Below, in pieces: positions 7,157 through 15,399 of a DNA stretch of 64,000 nt. Every line of letters starts with the position of its first letter. Position 1 is the stretch's first letter. Source of the stretch: Aliirhizobium wenxiniae (lineage in GTDB: Bacteria; Pseudomonadota; Alphaproteobacteria; Rhizobiales; Rhizobiaceae); NCBI RefSeq assembly GCF_019511445.1, contig NZ_JAEUAN010000026.1, positions 1-64,000 on the forward strand, in the 5' to 3' direction. The notes beneath the pieces were generated by a model that searched no databases, was not told the DNA's origin, and saw only the letters and a program-made list of their open reading frames with translations. Made by a program: the position numbers and the translations under genes.

Positions 7157-9946
7157 ATGTCTGCTCCGGCGATCTCGGCGGGCGCGAAACGGCGTCTCAA
7201 ATTATGCACGGCCATCGTTTCGGTGGCGTGGCTGCTGCCGGCTGCCGTCTCGGCGCAATCCACCTGGACCGGCGCATCCGACAGTGATTTTTCCAACGAT
7301 GCCAACTGGACGCCGGCAGCACCCGGCCCAACCGGCGGTGCTGCAATCGGTTCAGGCATACCGACCGTCTCGACGGATACGACGGTCGGCACGATTGATG
7401 TTTCCGGCGGCACGCTGCATGTCGATGCCGATCTCTCGGCCATAGGCGGTACAAGCCTTTCGGGAACAGGCCGGCTTGAAATCTCCACCGGCGGGCAACT
7501 CTCTTCCGATATCGAGATGAGCGGCGGCAATATCGCCAATTCCGGAACACTGGACGGCAAGCTTCATATGACCGGCGGCGAGACCGTCAATGACGGCACG
7601 ATCACCGGCAAGACCGTGATCGACGGCGGCAAGCTCGCCAACAATTTCGTCGTCACCGATGTCGATGTCTCGGCCGCCGCGGAATTCGTCAACAATTCGG
7701 ACGGTCGGGCCGGCAACGTCACCAATGCTGGTACGTCGTCGAATGCCGGCACCATCGGCTCGCTCACCAATACCGGCGGTTCCTTCACCAACAATGACGG
7801 CGGCACGATCACCGGTCAGACGAATGTCATCGGCGGCACGGTCACCAATAATTTCGTCGTCACCTATGTGGATGTCGCGGCGGCCGCGATCTTCGTCAAC
7901 AATACCGGCGCGACGGCGGGAGCGGTTATCAATGCCGGCACCTCGTCCAATGCCGGCACGATTGCCTCGCTCACCAACACCGGCGGCACCTTCACCAACA
8001 ATGATCAGGGCAGGATTACCGGCGATACGGTTATTACCGCCGGCACGGTGACCAACAATTTCGTCGTTACCGATGTGGATGTCGCGGCTGCCGCGATATT
8101 CGTCAACAATACCGGTGCGACCGCTGGAAATGTCACCAATGCCGGCAATTCTTCGAATGCCGGCACGATCGCCTCACTCACCAATATCGGCGGCACCTTC
8201 ACCAATAATGACGATGGCTCGATCACCGGCGATACGGTGATCACCGGCGGCATGGTGGTCAACAATTTCGTCGTCACCGATGTCGATGTCGCGGCGGCAG
8301 CGAGTTTCGTCAACAATACGGGGGCGACGGCAGGCGATGTCACCAATTCAGGCAGCGTCTCGAATGCCGGCACGATTGCATCGCTGACCAATACCGGTGG
8401 GACTTTCGTTAACAATGGCACTGGCACGATTACCGGCAGTGCGACGGTCGTCGGTGGCACGCTGGTCAATGACGGCACTGTCGGCGGCGCGATCACGATC
8501 GGTTCGGATGGCGTGCTGGCAGGCTCCGGCGCGATCGGCGGGCTGACCGTCGGCTCCGGTGGGACATTCGCGCCGGGTCCGGGCATCGCGACCGTCGCTG
8601 TAAACGGTAACGTCACCTTCGAGGAAGGCTCGACCTATCAGGTCGAAGCCGATGCATCCGGTGTTTCCGACCGTCTGAATGCAACAGGAACCGTGACCAT
8701 CGACGGCGGCACGGTGGAAGTTTTGGCGGGCGCAGGGACTTATGCACCTGGGACCACCTACACGATCCTGACCGGTGATGATGTCATCGGCGAATTCGAC
8801 GAGGTCAATTCAGATCTGGCCTTTCTGTCGCCGATATTGTCTTACGATCCGACATCCATCACGCTCGGCCTCTACCGTAATGATGTCGATTTTGCCGATG
8901 TGGCCGAGACCCAAAACACCCGTGCGACGGCCGAAGCGGTGCAATCTCTCGACCCGACAAGCCCCATCCTCCTCGGTGTCCTTCCACTCAATGCCGCCGG
9001 TGCCCGCGATGCTTTCTCGCAGCTGAGCGGCGAGTTGCATGCCTCGCTGAAAAGCCAGTTGCTGCAGCAGGCAGGCCTTGCCCGCGAGGCGGTGATCGAC
9101 CGGATCAACGGCAATGTGCCGGTTAAGGAAACCGAAGGGGGGCCGAGCTTCTGGATGACCGGGATCGCCGCGACCGACCGCTTCGACAGCGACGGCAACG
9201 CGGCAGACATCAACGGCCATGTCGCGGGCCTGATCGCCGGTGTCGATGGCGACGTTTCCGAGCATTGGCGGATCGGCGGCCTCTTCGGCTACACGAATGC
9301 GTCTGCGGGCAGCGATGCCGACTGGGACAGCTACAGCGCCGGTCTTTACGCGGCAGCCGAATGGGGAAAGCTCAACTTCACCACGGGCGCGATCTATTCG
9401 AAGAACGATATCTCGACCGAACGGAGTGTCGCATTCGGTTCCTTCGAGGATCAGCTCGAGGCCGATTATCGAAGCGCGACGCGGCAGGTCTTTGCCGATC
9501 TCGGCTGGCGCGACAAGATCGGGCAGCTGACGCTCGAGCCCTTCGCCAACCTCGCCTATATCAATCTCGAGACCGATGGTTTTCGCGAAACCGGCGGTGC
9601 GGCAGCGCTTTCGGCAAATGGCAGTATGGATGACGTGACGCTGACGACGCTCGGCCTCCGGTGGTCGGCCGATATCGGCAATGCCGATCTGCCGACGACG
9701 CTTTCAGGCATGTTCGGCTGGCGTCACGCGATCGGCGATCTGACGCCGTCTTCGCGGTTTGCCTTCTCGTCCGGCAGTCCCTTCGTCATCGAAGGTGTTT
9801 CGCTGCCGCGCGATACGGCTGTGCTGGAGGCTTCGCTCACCGCGCAGATTTCGAAGACTGCGCGCGTAAAACTCAGCTATTCGGGCGAATTCGCCCATTC
9901 CTTTGCCGCACACGCGGCAAAGGCCAGTCTTGTCGTAGATTTCTAA
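7157..9946 (+). CDS. Autotransporter (type Va) with PATR-like passenger and four tandem repeats
   Basis: 929 residues from the ATG at 7157, chosen because GAGGTGG lies just upstream; an in-frame ATG at 7121 has no ribosome site. A basic n-region and hydrophobic core end at AVSAQ, then TWTGASDSDFSNDANWT, typical of autotransporter passengers. Residues about 160-440 hold four 69-residue repeats rich in N, T, G and V (beta-helix type), followed by a PATR-like linker with GGTLVNDG and GSGGTFAPG. The C-terminal ~280 residues form a beta-barrel domain beginning near GPSFWMTG and ending in ASLVVDF with the terminal aromatic residue needed for outer-membrane insertion. It is probably a surface adhesin or a self-associating protein. 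There is no protease or lipase signature. It stands alone and ends one base before the convergent HAD gene. Confidence 0.9.
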   Translation: MSAPAISAGAKRRLKLCTAIVSVAWLLPAAVSAQSTWTGASDSDFSNDANWTPAAPGPTGGAAIGSGIPTVSTDTTVGTIDVSGGTLHVDADLSAIGGTSLSGTGRLEISTGGQLSSDIEMSGGNIANSGTLDGKLHMTGGETVNDGTITGKTVIDGGKLANNFVVTDVDVSAAAEFVNNSDGRAGNVTNAGTSSNAGTIGSLTNTGGSFTNNDGGTITGQTNVIGGTVTNNFVVTYVDVAAAAIFVNNTGATAGAVINAGTSSNAGTIASLTNTGGTFTNNDQGRITGDTVITAGTVTNNFVVTDVDVAAAAIFVNNTGATAGNVTNAGNSSNAGTIASLTNIGGTFTNNDDGSITGDTVITGGMVVNNFVVTDVDVAAAASFVNNTGATAGDVTNSGSVSNAGTIASLTNTGGTFVNNGTGTITGSATVVGGTLVNDGTVGGAITIGSDGVLAGSGAIGGLTVGSGGTFAPGPGIATVAVNGNVTFEEGSTYQVEADASGVSDRLNATGTVTIDGGTVEVLAGAGTYAPGTTYTILTGDDVIGEFDEVNSDLAFLSPILSYDPTSITLGLYRNDVDFADVAETQNTRATAEAVQSLDPTSPILLGVLPLNAAGARDAFSQLSGELHASLKSQLLQQAGLAREAVIDRINGNVPVKETEGGPSFWMTGIAATDRFDSDGNAADINGHVAGLIAGVDGDVSEHWRIGGLFGYTNASAGSDADWDSYSAGLYAAAEWGKLNFTTGAIYSKNDISTERSVAFGSFEDQLEADYRSATRQVFADLGWRDKIGQLTLEPFANLAYINLETDGFRETGGAAALSANGSMDDVTLTTLGLRWSADIGNADLPTTLSGMFGWRHAIGDLTPSSRFAFSSGSPFVIEGVSLPRDTAVLEASLTAQISKTARVKLSYSGEFAHSFAAHAAKASLVVDF
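7640..8467 (+). repeat. Four tandem 207-bp coding repeats in the autotransporter passenger
   Basis: Units begin at 7640, 7847, 8054 and 8261, each exactly 207 bp (69 codons). Each begins with an N-N-F-V-V-T motif, continues through a VDVAAAA segment, FVNN, NAG.SSNAGTI.SLTN and ends in an ITG block. The copies differ at many synonymous sites, so the expansion is not recent, but the period is exact and the frame is kept. Confidence 0.92.
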
Positions 9947-9947
9947 A

Positions 9948-10637
9948 TCAGATCGCGTCGGCCCATTCGCCGAGTGCGGCGACCACGGCCGGCAGGTCCT
10001 GCATGCGCGAGATCACCGTCTCGGCACCGGCATCCGTCAGGCGGTCGGCATGGCTCGGATAGGTATGCGATGCGCCGGTAAAGCCGACGACCCGCATGCC
10101 GGCAGCCCTTGCAGCGTGGACGCCGTGGGTGGAATCCTCGACCACGAGGCAGCGCGACGGATCGACGCCGAACTGCTGTGCACCATGCAGGAAGATATCC
10201 GGCTTCGGCTTTACCCGATCCGGGCCCAGATCCTTGGCCGAATAGATATGCGGGGCGAAATAGGGTTTCAGGCCGACCTTGGTCAGCATCATGTCCAGCC
10301 GCGCGCTTGAGGAATTGGAGCAGATGCAGCGCTGGGTGGTCAGTCGGGCAAGCGCGAACTTCACGCCGTCGATGATCTTCACTTCACGTTCCAGCCGGGC
10401 ATCGAGCAGCTTTTCCGACTTGTCGAGCAGCGAGGCGGAAAGCGGAATATCGGCTTCCTTCTCGATGGTCAGCAGGATGTTCTTCCAGGTCATGCCGGCA
10501 AAGCGTTCGCCCATTTCTTCGACGCTGATCGGATACCCGGCTTCCGTCAGCAGCTGGGATTCCACCTTTGCTGCAATGATTTCGGAATCGACGAGCACGC
10601 CGTCGCAATCGAAGAGAATGAGGTCGAAACCGCTCAT
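9948..10637 (-). CDS. HAD-superfamily hydrolase (phosphoglycolate phosphatase / beta-phosphoglucomutase-like)
   Basis: 229 residues, cytoplasmic. Motif I is FDCDGVLVDSE near residue 9 with the nucleophile and acid Asp pair, motif II is the SNSSS segment, motif III the KPKPD lysine, and motif IV VVEDSTHG, so all four catalytic motifs are present. A helical cap lies between residues 20 and 80, making it subfamily IA. Such enzymes dephosphorylate small sugar phosphates or glycolate phosphate; the substrate cannot be read from sequence. It is convergent with the autotransporter, 1 nt apart, and probably monocistronic. Confidence 0.88.
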   Translation of the reverse strand: MSGFDLILFDCDGVLVDSEIIAAKVESQLLTEAGYPISVEEMGERFAGMTWKNILLTIEKEADIPLSASLLDKSEKLLDARLEREVKIIDGVKFALARLTTQRCICSNSSSARLDMMLTKVGLKPYFAPHIYSAKDLGPDRVKPKPDIFLHGAQQFGVDPSRCLVVEDSTHGVHAARAAGMRVVGFTGASHTYPSHADRLTDAGAETVISRMQDLPAVVAALGEWADAI

Positions 10638-10747
10638 GATGGAGATATACCCTTTTAAGACGTCAGCCGCCTTCTAGCGGATGGGTGCCAGAAGCTCAAC
10701 CGGTACGGTCGCATGGCTGGGTCAATCGGGACGGGAGGCTTTGACAT

Positions 10748-11434
10748 TTAAGGATCAAGTGGAAACTGCAGCAAAAACTTTCGCTCTCCTTCGGGAGAAA
10801 AGAGTATCGCCCGGCTATCCTCGCTGCGCCGCGCCCAGCCCTTGTCGAGCATATGGGCAAGCAGCGCCTTGCCCAGCGTTCCTGCCAGATGCGACCGGCG
10901 CTCGCTCCAGTCGAGACAGGATTTGCACAAGGGGCGCCGGCTGGAGGCAAGGCTCGAGAGATCGATGCCGAATGCTGAAAGCTGCGCGCGGCCCTTTTCC
11001 GTCATCGTAAGGTTTTCCCCATCCGATGCGATCTCGCCATGGCAGACGAAGCTGTCGAGCATCCGCACGCCAAAATCGCCGGCAAGGTGATCGTAGCAGA
11101 CCCGCGCCTTCCTGAGCGCCGGATCCTTCGGTCCGGGCCGATAGCGTAGATGTCCGCGGCTTGAGGCAAATCCCATCATCGTCTCGATCAGCCGGGCAGC
11201 AGCCTCGTCGGCCAGCGCGAAATAGCGATGCCGCCCCTGTTTGCGCTGCGATAACAGCCCGCCGGCCTCAAGCTTGGAAAGATGCGTGCTCGCCGTCTGC
11301 AGCGTGATGCCGCCGATGCCGGCAAGCTCCGTCGCGGTCAGCGCCCGCCCACCGGTGAGCGCGGCCAGCATGTTGGCGCGGGCAGGGTCGCCGATCAGAG
11401 AGGCAATCTGGGCAATGTCTGGACCTTCGTTCAT
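10748..11434 (-). CDS. ArsR-family transcriptional regulator
   Basis: 228 residues, about twice the size of minimal ArsR repressors. The winged helix occupies residues 10-80 (DPARANMLAALTGGRALTATELA, then TLQTASTHLSKLEAGGLL and the wing KQGRHRYFAL). The C-terminal half has a C-K-S-C pair near residue 175 in a conserved segment seen in this longer subgroup; whether it binds metal or a thiol ligand is not known. It is transcribed divergently from the two-gene monooxygenase operon at 11550, and a long inverted repeat lies between them, so it most likely represses that operon and itself. Confidence 0.87.
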   Translation of the reverse strand: MNEGPDIAQIASLIGDPARANMLAALTGGRALTATELAGIGGITLQTASTHLSKLEAGGLLSQRKQGRHRYFALADEAAARLIETMMGFASSRGHLRYRPGPKDPALRKARVCYDHLAGDFGVRMLDSFVCHGEIASDGENLTMTEKGRAQLSAFGIDLSSLASSRRPLCKSCLDWSERRSHLAGTLGKALLAHMLDKGWARRSEDSRAILFSPEGERKFLLQFPLDP

Positions 11435-11463
11435 GCGAAGGCTTCTAGCATGTTTTTGCCATC

Positions 11464-11489
11464 GATACTTCGATCGCTATCGAAGCATC
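11464..11489. promoter_or_regulatory. Putative ArsR operator (inverted repeat)
   Basis: GATACTTCGAT and ATCGAAGCATC flank the four bases CGCT, giving 11-bp arms with a single mismatch; the inner seven pairs (CTTCGAT / ATCGAAG) are perfect. It lies between the divergent ArsR and NIPSNAP-like genes, as expected for an autoregulated repressor. Assignment to ArsR is inference from position. Confidence 0.6.
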
Positions 11490-11549
11490 GTGGTTGACCG
11501 GCATGGCAGAAGGAGCCCGTCACGAGGAAACGAACCCAAGGGAAATGCC

Positions 11550-11891
11550 ATGATCACCTGCTTCATCCGTTACGAGATCGACCCGTTCAAGCGCGACCGT
11601 TTTGAACAATATGCCCAAGCCTGGGGTCTGTCGATCCCGCGCAACGGTGCCGATCTGATCGGCTATTTCGGTCCGCATGAAGGATCGGCCACCACCGCCT
11701 ACGGCATCTACAACATCGAGAGCCTGGCGGCCTATGAGGCCTACCGCGCCCGGCTGGCCGTCGATCCGCTGGGCCGCGAGAATTACGAATTCGCCAAGCG
11801 CGAGCGTTTCATCCTCAAGGAAGACCGCATCTTTCTCAAAAACATGTCGCTGCCGCACGGCGCGCCGATGGAGAGGGGAGAAAAACTATGA
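11550..11891 (+). CDS. NIPSNAP-family protein
   Basis: 113 residues. The sequence MITCFIRYEIDPFKRDRFEQYAQ and the later segment with LAAYEAYR match the NIPSNAP dimeric alpha/beta-barrel fold. The start at 11550 follows GGAAATGCC; a longer open frame upstream lies over the ArsR promoter and is not used. Its TGA overlaps the ATG of the next gene (ATGA), so the pair is translationally coupled. NIPSNAP proteins have no firmly established reaction; pairing with an antibiotic-biosynthesis-monooxygenase-type gene under an ArsR regulator suggests handling of a small reactive organic compound, but this is inference. Confidence 0.83.
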   Translation: MITCFIRYEIDPFKRDRFEQYAQAWGLSIPRNGADLIGYFGPHEGSATTAYGIYNIESLAAYEAYRARLAVDPLGRENYEFAKRERFILKEDRIFLKNMSLPHGAPMERGEKL

Positions 11892-12235
11892 TCGCCGTCA
11901 TCTTCGAAGTCGTGCCCTATATGGGCGAACGCCACCGTTATCTCGATCTGGCCGGCGAGTTGCGCTCCGAGCTTGAAAAGATCGACGGCTTCATCTCGAT
12001 CGAGCGTTTCGAAAGCCTCACCCTGCGCGGCAAGCTTCTGTCGCTCTCCTTCTGGCGCGACGAAGAGGCGGTGAAGGCATGGCGCAATGTCGAGGCGCAC
12101 CGCGCCGCCCAAGCCGCCGGTCGCAACGGCATCTTTGCCGATTACCGTCTGCGGATCGGCCACGTCCTTCGTGACTACGGCATGTTCGAGCGGGCTGAAG
12201 CACCGACGGACAGCCGCGAGGTGCATGCTGCGTAA
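11888..12235 (+). CDS. Antibiotic biosynthesis monooxygenase (ABM) domain protein
   Basis: 115 residues, one ferredoxin-like ABM domain: MIAVIFEVVP at the N-terminus, the helix with RSELEKIDGFISIERFES, then LLSLSFWRDEEAVKAWRN, a characteristic ABM pattern. Members include cofactor-free quinol monooxygenases and haem-degrading enzymes; the conserved HRAAQAAGR segment resembles the group found beside NIPSNAP genes. It is the second gene of the ArsR-linked operon (ATGA overlap with the NIPSNAP gene) and ends 6 nt before the convergent antiporter gene. Substrate unknown. Confidence 0.83.
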   Translation: MIAVIFEVVPYMGERHRYLDLAGELRSELEKIDGFISIERFESLTLRGKLLSLSFWRDEEAVKAWRNVEAHRAAQAAGRNGIFADYRLRIGHVLRDYGMFERAEAPTDSREVHAA

Positions 12236-12241
12236 CCGACC

Positions 12242-13882
12242 TCACTCGGCATAACGCGCCTCGGCAAGGTCGATCTCGCGGATAAGCTTGCGGGCGATCT
12301 CTTCTGAAACCTTGCGGGCGCGGCTCAGGCGAAAAATCTCGTCGCGCTCGGCGCGCAGTGCGGCGAGGCGCAACCGCTTGTCCACTTCTTCCATCCGCCG
12401 GGCCTCTTCGGCCTCGTCGCCGATCTTCGAGCGTCCGTCGATGCGCTGCCGGTAGAGTTCCATCAGCCGGGTGCCGACTTCGCCATAAAGATCGGCATCG
12501 GTGCGGCCTTCGCTCATCGCGTGCTGTAGTTTTTCGATCATCCGGATTGCTGCCTCCGCCGAGGCGATGCGAGCCGTATCCTCTTCCTGGTGGTGATCCG
12601 GCTCGGGCGGCAACTCGATATCCTTGAGCAGGAAGGGCAGGCCGACACTTGCCGCAACCAGCGAGAAGATGATCACGCCGGCAGCAAGGAAGATCGCCAG
12701 ATCGCGGGCCGGGAAAGGGGTGATCCCGTCATCGAGAAAGAAGGGCAGCGTCAAGATACCGGCAAGCGTGATGGCGCCGCGCACACCGGCAAGCGAGGTT
12801 GCGACCAGCAGCTTCCAGTGCGGCTTGCGGATTTCCTGGCCACGCCGGGCGGCGCGAAACAGGGTGAAATGCAGCGACACCCACACCCACACGAAACGAA
12901 GGGCTGCCAGCGCCGCATTGATCGCGATCACGTAGGCGATCAGCCAGATCGGATCGACATGCCCGGTCTCGGTAACGACCCGCGCTGCACCCGCAACAAT
13001 ACCGGGCAGCTGTTCGCCGAGCAGCACGAAGATGATGCCGTTCAATGCAAACTGAACCGTATCCCACACGGCATTGCGCCGTACGCGGGTAATTCCGAGC
13101 GCCTTGCCGCGCAGTTCCGCGTAACTCATGGTGATGCCGGCGGCGACCGCCGCAAGGATACCGGAGCAATGCAGGTGTTCGGCAACCAGATAGGCGCCGA
13201 AGGGAATGAGCAGGCTGATCAGGATCTGCGCGCCGGGATCTTCGCCGAGCCTGCGCGAAACGATGTCCTTTATCCGCACGACAAGCCATGTCACGCCGAA
13301 GCCGATGAGAATGCCGCCGATTGCGACCCACAGGAATGTGCCCAGCGCATCCGCCAGCGAGAATGTGCCGGTGACGGCTGCAGCAACCGCAAACCGCATG
13401 CAGACGAGGCCGGATGCGTCGTTGAGTAGCGATTCGCCTTCGAGAATATGCATCAGCCGGGGCGGGATCGGCACGCGTGCGGCAATCGCCGAGACCGCAA
13501 CAGGATCGGTCGGCGAGACTATCGCCGCAAGCGCGAAGGCGACCGCAAGCGGCATGGCCGGGATCATCCAGTGGATCAAAAACCCGACACCGACAACCGT
13601 GAACACCACGAGCCCGAGCGCCAGTTCCAGGATCACGCCCTTGTCGCGAAACAGCCCTTCTTTCGGAATACGCCAGCCATCGAGAAACAGTAGCGGCGGC
13701 AGAAACAGCAGGAAGAAGATATCCGGTTCCAGCACTACGCCGTCACCGGTAATTCCGGTAATCGCCGCGCCGAAGGCGATCTGGATCAGCGGCAGCGGGA
13801 TGGGGAGCGGCAGCAGCCTTGAAATCGTGCCGCTGAGGATGACGGCAAGCAGCAGGACCAGGGCTATCGTGATACTGTCCAT
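12242..13882 (-). CDS. CPA1-family Na+/H+ antiporter
   Basis: 546 residues with about 12 transmembrane helices in the first 410 residues and a charged cytoplasmic tail of about 130 residues. The family signatures SPTDPVAVSAI (residues 124-134) and EGESLLNDASG, which carries the ion-binding Asp, are intact. It exchanges cytoplasmic Na+ (or K+) for protons at the inner membrane and contributes to pH and salt homeostasis. The tail, rich in Glu and Arg heptads, may be a coiled coil used for regulation. It is transcribed alone, convergent with the ABM operon. Confidence 0.93.
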   Translation of the reverse strand: MDSITIALVLLLAVILSGTISRLLPLPIPLPLIQIAFGAAITGITGDGVVLEPDIFFLLFLPPLLFLDGWRIPKEGLFRDKGVILELALGLVVFTVVGVGFLIHWMIPAMPLAVAFALAAIVSPTDPVAVSAIAARVPIPPRLMHILEGESLLNDASGLVCMRFAVAAAVTGTFSLADALGTFLWVAIGGILIGFGVTWLVVRIKDIVSRRLGEDPGAQILISLLIPFGAYLVAEHLHCSGILAAVAAGITMSYAELRGKALGITRVRRNAVWDTVQFALNGIIFVLLGEQLPGIVAGAARVVTETGHVDPIWLIAYVIAINAALAALRFVWVWVSLHFTLFRAARRGQEIRKPHWKLLVATSLAGVRGAITLAGILTLPFFLDDGITPFPARDLAIFLAAGVIIFSLVAASVGLPFLLKDIELPPEPDHHQEEDTARIASAEAAIRMIEKLQHAMSEGRTDADLYGEVGTRLMELYRQRIDGRSKIGDEAEEARRMEEVDKRLRLAALRAERDEIFRLSRARKVSEEIARKLIREIDLAEARYAE

Positions 13883-14101
13883 GGCTCTTCCATTCCCTGC
13901 TGTTCCAAATCAAGGCCCTGAATAGAAAAGCCGTCCACGCTAGGCAAGGGCGCGGGATGGTCGTTCGGGAGATGCGGGGCATCATCTTCGTGCGACAGGT
14001 TATGTTTTTCATCGCTTGTAGACTTGAAGAATCCGGCTGTGAAACCTGCCTCCCATATGTTGCAAACCAACTGATTAATTTAGGGATTTTGAAAAATCGA
14101 T

Positions 14102-14611
14102 ATGGCTGGCGCGCTTCAGATCCTGGCCCATACACCGGCCTATGTATGGTTTCTGCTGTCCTATCTCGTCTGGCAGGGATTGGCCGCGACAAGGACCAGA
14201 ACACGCCCACTTTGGCGGCTTTTGACCGTCCCGATGATCTTCGTGGTGCTTGGCGTCTGGCCTCTGATCGGAAAGTCTGCATTTGACATCAAACTGGTTG
14301 CCATCTGGCTCGGTGCGGGCTTTCTGTTGGCGTTGCCGGGCGTCGTCCTCGGCCCCAGGGTGATCGCACGGGATGCGGCGCGCCGCGAGGTGACGATCTC
14401 GGGAAGTATTGTGCCTCTCGTCAGGAACATGGCGCTCTTCGTGTTGCATTATGCGCTTGCCGTCGCGCTTGCGCTTAATCCGGAAGGGATACAAAGCCTC
14501 AGCTTGGCCGGTTATGCGCTGTCCGGAGGATCGGTCGGTTATTTTGCCGGATGGGCGTTCATGCTGCGCCGGAATCTGAGTGCTCTCCCGCTTGCGGGGC
14601 GCTCAGTTTAG
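14102..14611 (+). CDS. Integral membrane protein, unknown function
   Basis: 169 residues with about five hydrophobic helices: YVWFLLSYLVWQG, LTVPMIFVVLGVWPLIG, LVAIWLGAGFLLALPGVVLG, NMALFVLHYALAVALAL and the glycine-rich YALSGGSVGYFAGWAF segment. No catalytic motif is visible. Homologues annotated as hypothetical membrane proteins are scattered in proteobacteria. The ribosome site is weak and the start is chosen on hydropathy. It is divergent from the antiporter (219 nt gap) and convergent with the TetR gene. Confidence 0.75.
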   Translation: MAGALQILAHTPAYVWFLLSYLVWQGLAATRTRTRPLWRLLTVPMIFVVLGVWPLIGKSAFDIKLVAIWLGAGFLLALPGVVLGPRVIARDAARREVTISGSIVPLVRNMALFVLHYALAVALALNPEGIQSLSLAGYALSGGSVGYFAGWAFMLRRNLSALPLAGRSV

Positions 14612-14652
14612 CCCAGCAAACTGGCGGTTGCTCCAAGATCGGTTCGCGAGGG

Positions 14653-15243
14653 TTAAGGGCCTTTCGCAGGCCATGCGGCAAGCGCCTGTTCGGCAACCGC
14701 TTCCAGCGTTTCGCGGCTGAAACCGGCCTTGGCCTGTACCGCCATGCCGTGAAGCACGGCCATCAGATATGCCGCGAGCGCATCGGGTTTTGCGGTTGCG
14801 GGCAGGTCACCTTCAGCTTTTGCGCGCTCCAACCGCTCGCGAAACAGCGCTTCGCCGCGCGCGCGAACATCGATCAGCATCTGCCGCACGGGTTCGGCAT
14901 CATCCGAGCCGGCAAGCAGGCCGGTTATGTTGAAACAGCCGGTATGCTTTGGATATCGCGTGTTGAGATCGATCGCGTTGTAGAGCATGTGGGCTGCGAC
15001 TTCCCGCGAGGTCGGTTTTTGAAGTGCATCCGGGATATAGTTGAGATATCGCTCGTAATAGCGATCGAGCGCATGGGCAAACAGCGCTTCCTTGTTGCCG
15101 AAGGCGGAATAGAGGGCAGGTCTTGCCACGCCGGTGGCCTCGGTGAGGTCGGCATAGGACGCTCCCTCGTAACCCTTGCTCCAGAAGACGCACAAAGCCG
15201 CGTCCAGCGCCTTTTCCACGTCGAATTCGCGATGACGACCCAT
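14653..15243 (-). CDS. TetR-family transcriptional regulator
   Basis: 196 residues. The N-terminal helix-turn-helix is clear (DVEKALDAALCVFWSKGYEGASYADLTEATGVARPALYSAFGNKEALF, residues 8-55), followed by a helical ligand-binding domain that contains the segment TGCFNITGLLAG. It is divergent from an SDR dehydrogenase gene, and two copies of the same 12-bp inverted repeat lie in the 156-nt gap, so it most likely represses both genes until an effector, perhaps the SDR substrate, is bound. Confidence 0.9.
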   Translation of the reverse strand: MGRHREFDVEKALDAALCVFWSKGYEGASYADLTEATGVARPALYSAFGNKEALFAHALDRYYERYLNYIPDALQKPTSREVAAHMLYNAIDLNTRYPKHTGCFNITGLLAGSDDAEPVRQMLIDVRARGEALFRERLERAKAEGDLPATAKPDALAAYLMAVLHGMAVQAKAGFSRETLEAVAEQALAAWPAKGP

Positions 15244-15267
15244 GTGATCAGCCCGGAAATATTTTCA

Positions 15268-15279
15268 TAACGACCATTA
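15268..15279. promoter_or_regulatory. Putative TetR operator copy 1
   Basis: TAACGACCATTA; its complement TAATGGTCGTTA matches the second site at 15327 (consensus TAATGRTCGTTA). It lies 25 nt from the TetR start, a natural autorepression position. The link to TetR is inferred. Confidence 0.6.
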
Positions 15280-15326
15280 TTAAACCGCTTGACGACCCAC
15301 GTCAAATTTCATACCGATTGTTATAG

Positions 15327-15338
15327 TAATGATCGTTA
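15327..15338. promoter_or_regulatory. Putative TetR operator copy 2
   Basis: TAATGATCGTTA, within the longer near-palindrome AGTAATGATCGTTACT (15325-15340). It is spaced 59 bp from copy 1 on the opposite orientation and lies about 60 nt before the SDR start. Two copies in one short divergent gap are unlikely by chance. Confidence 0.62.
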
Positions 15339-15399
15339 CTCAAACAAATCGGGCGATTCAATATCCGGAAACGCCTCGGCTTCTAAGGAAAGGTTACCC

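Noticed and set aside
7640..8467. Periodic repeat considered as CRISPR or satellite DNA
   Set aside because: Period is exactly 69 codons, in frame, with protein-level conservation; no short repeat/spacer pattern.
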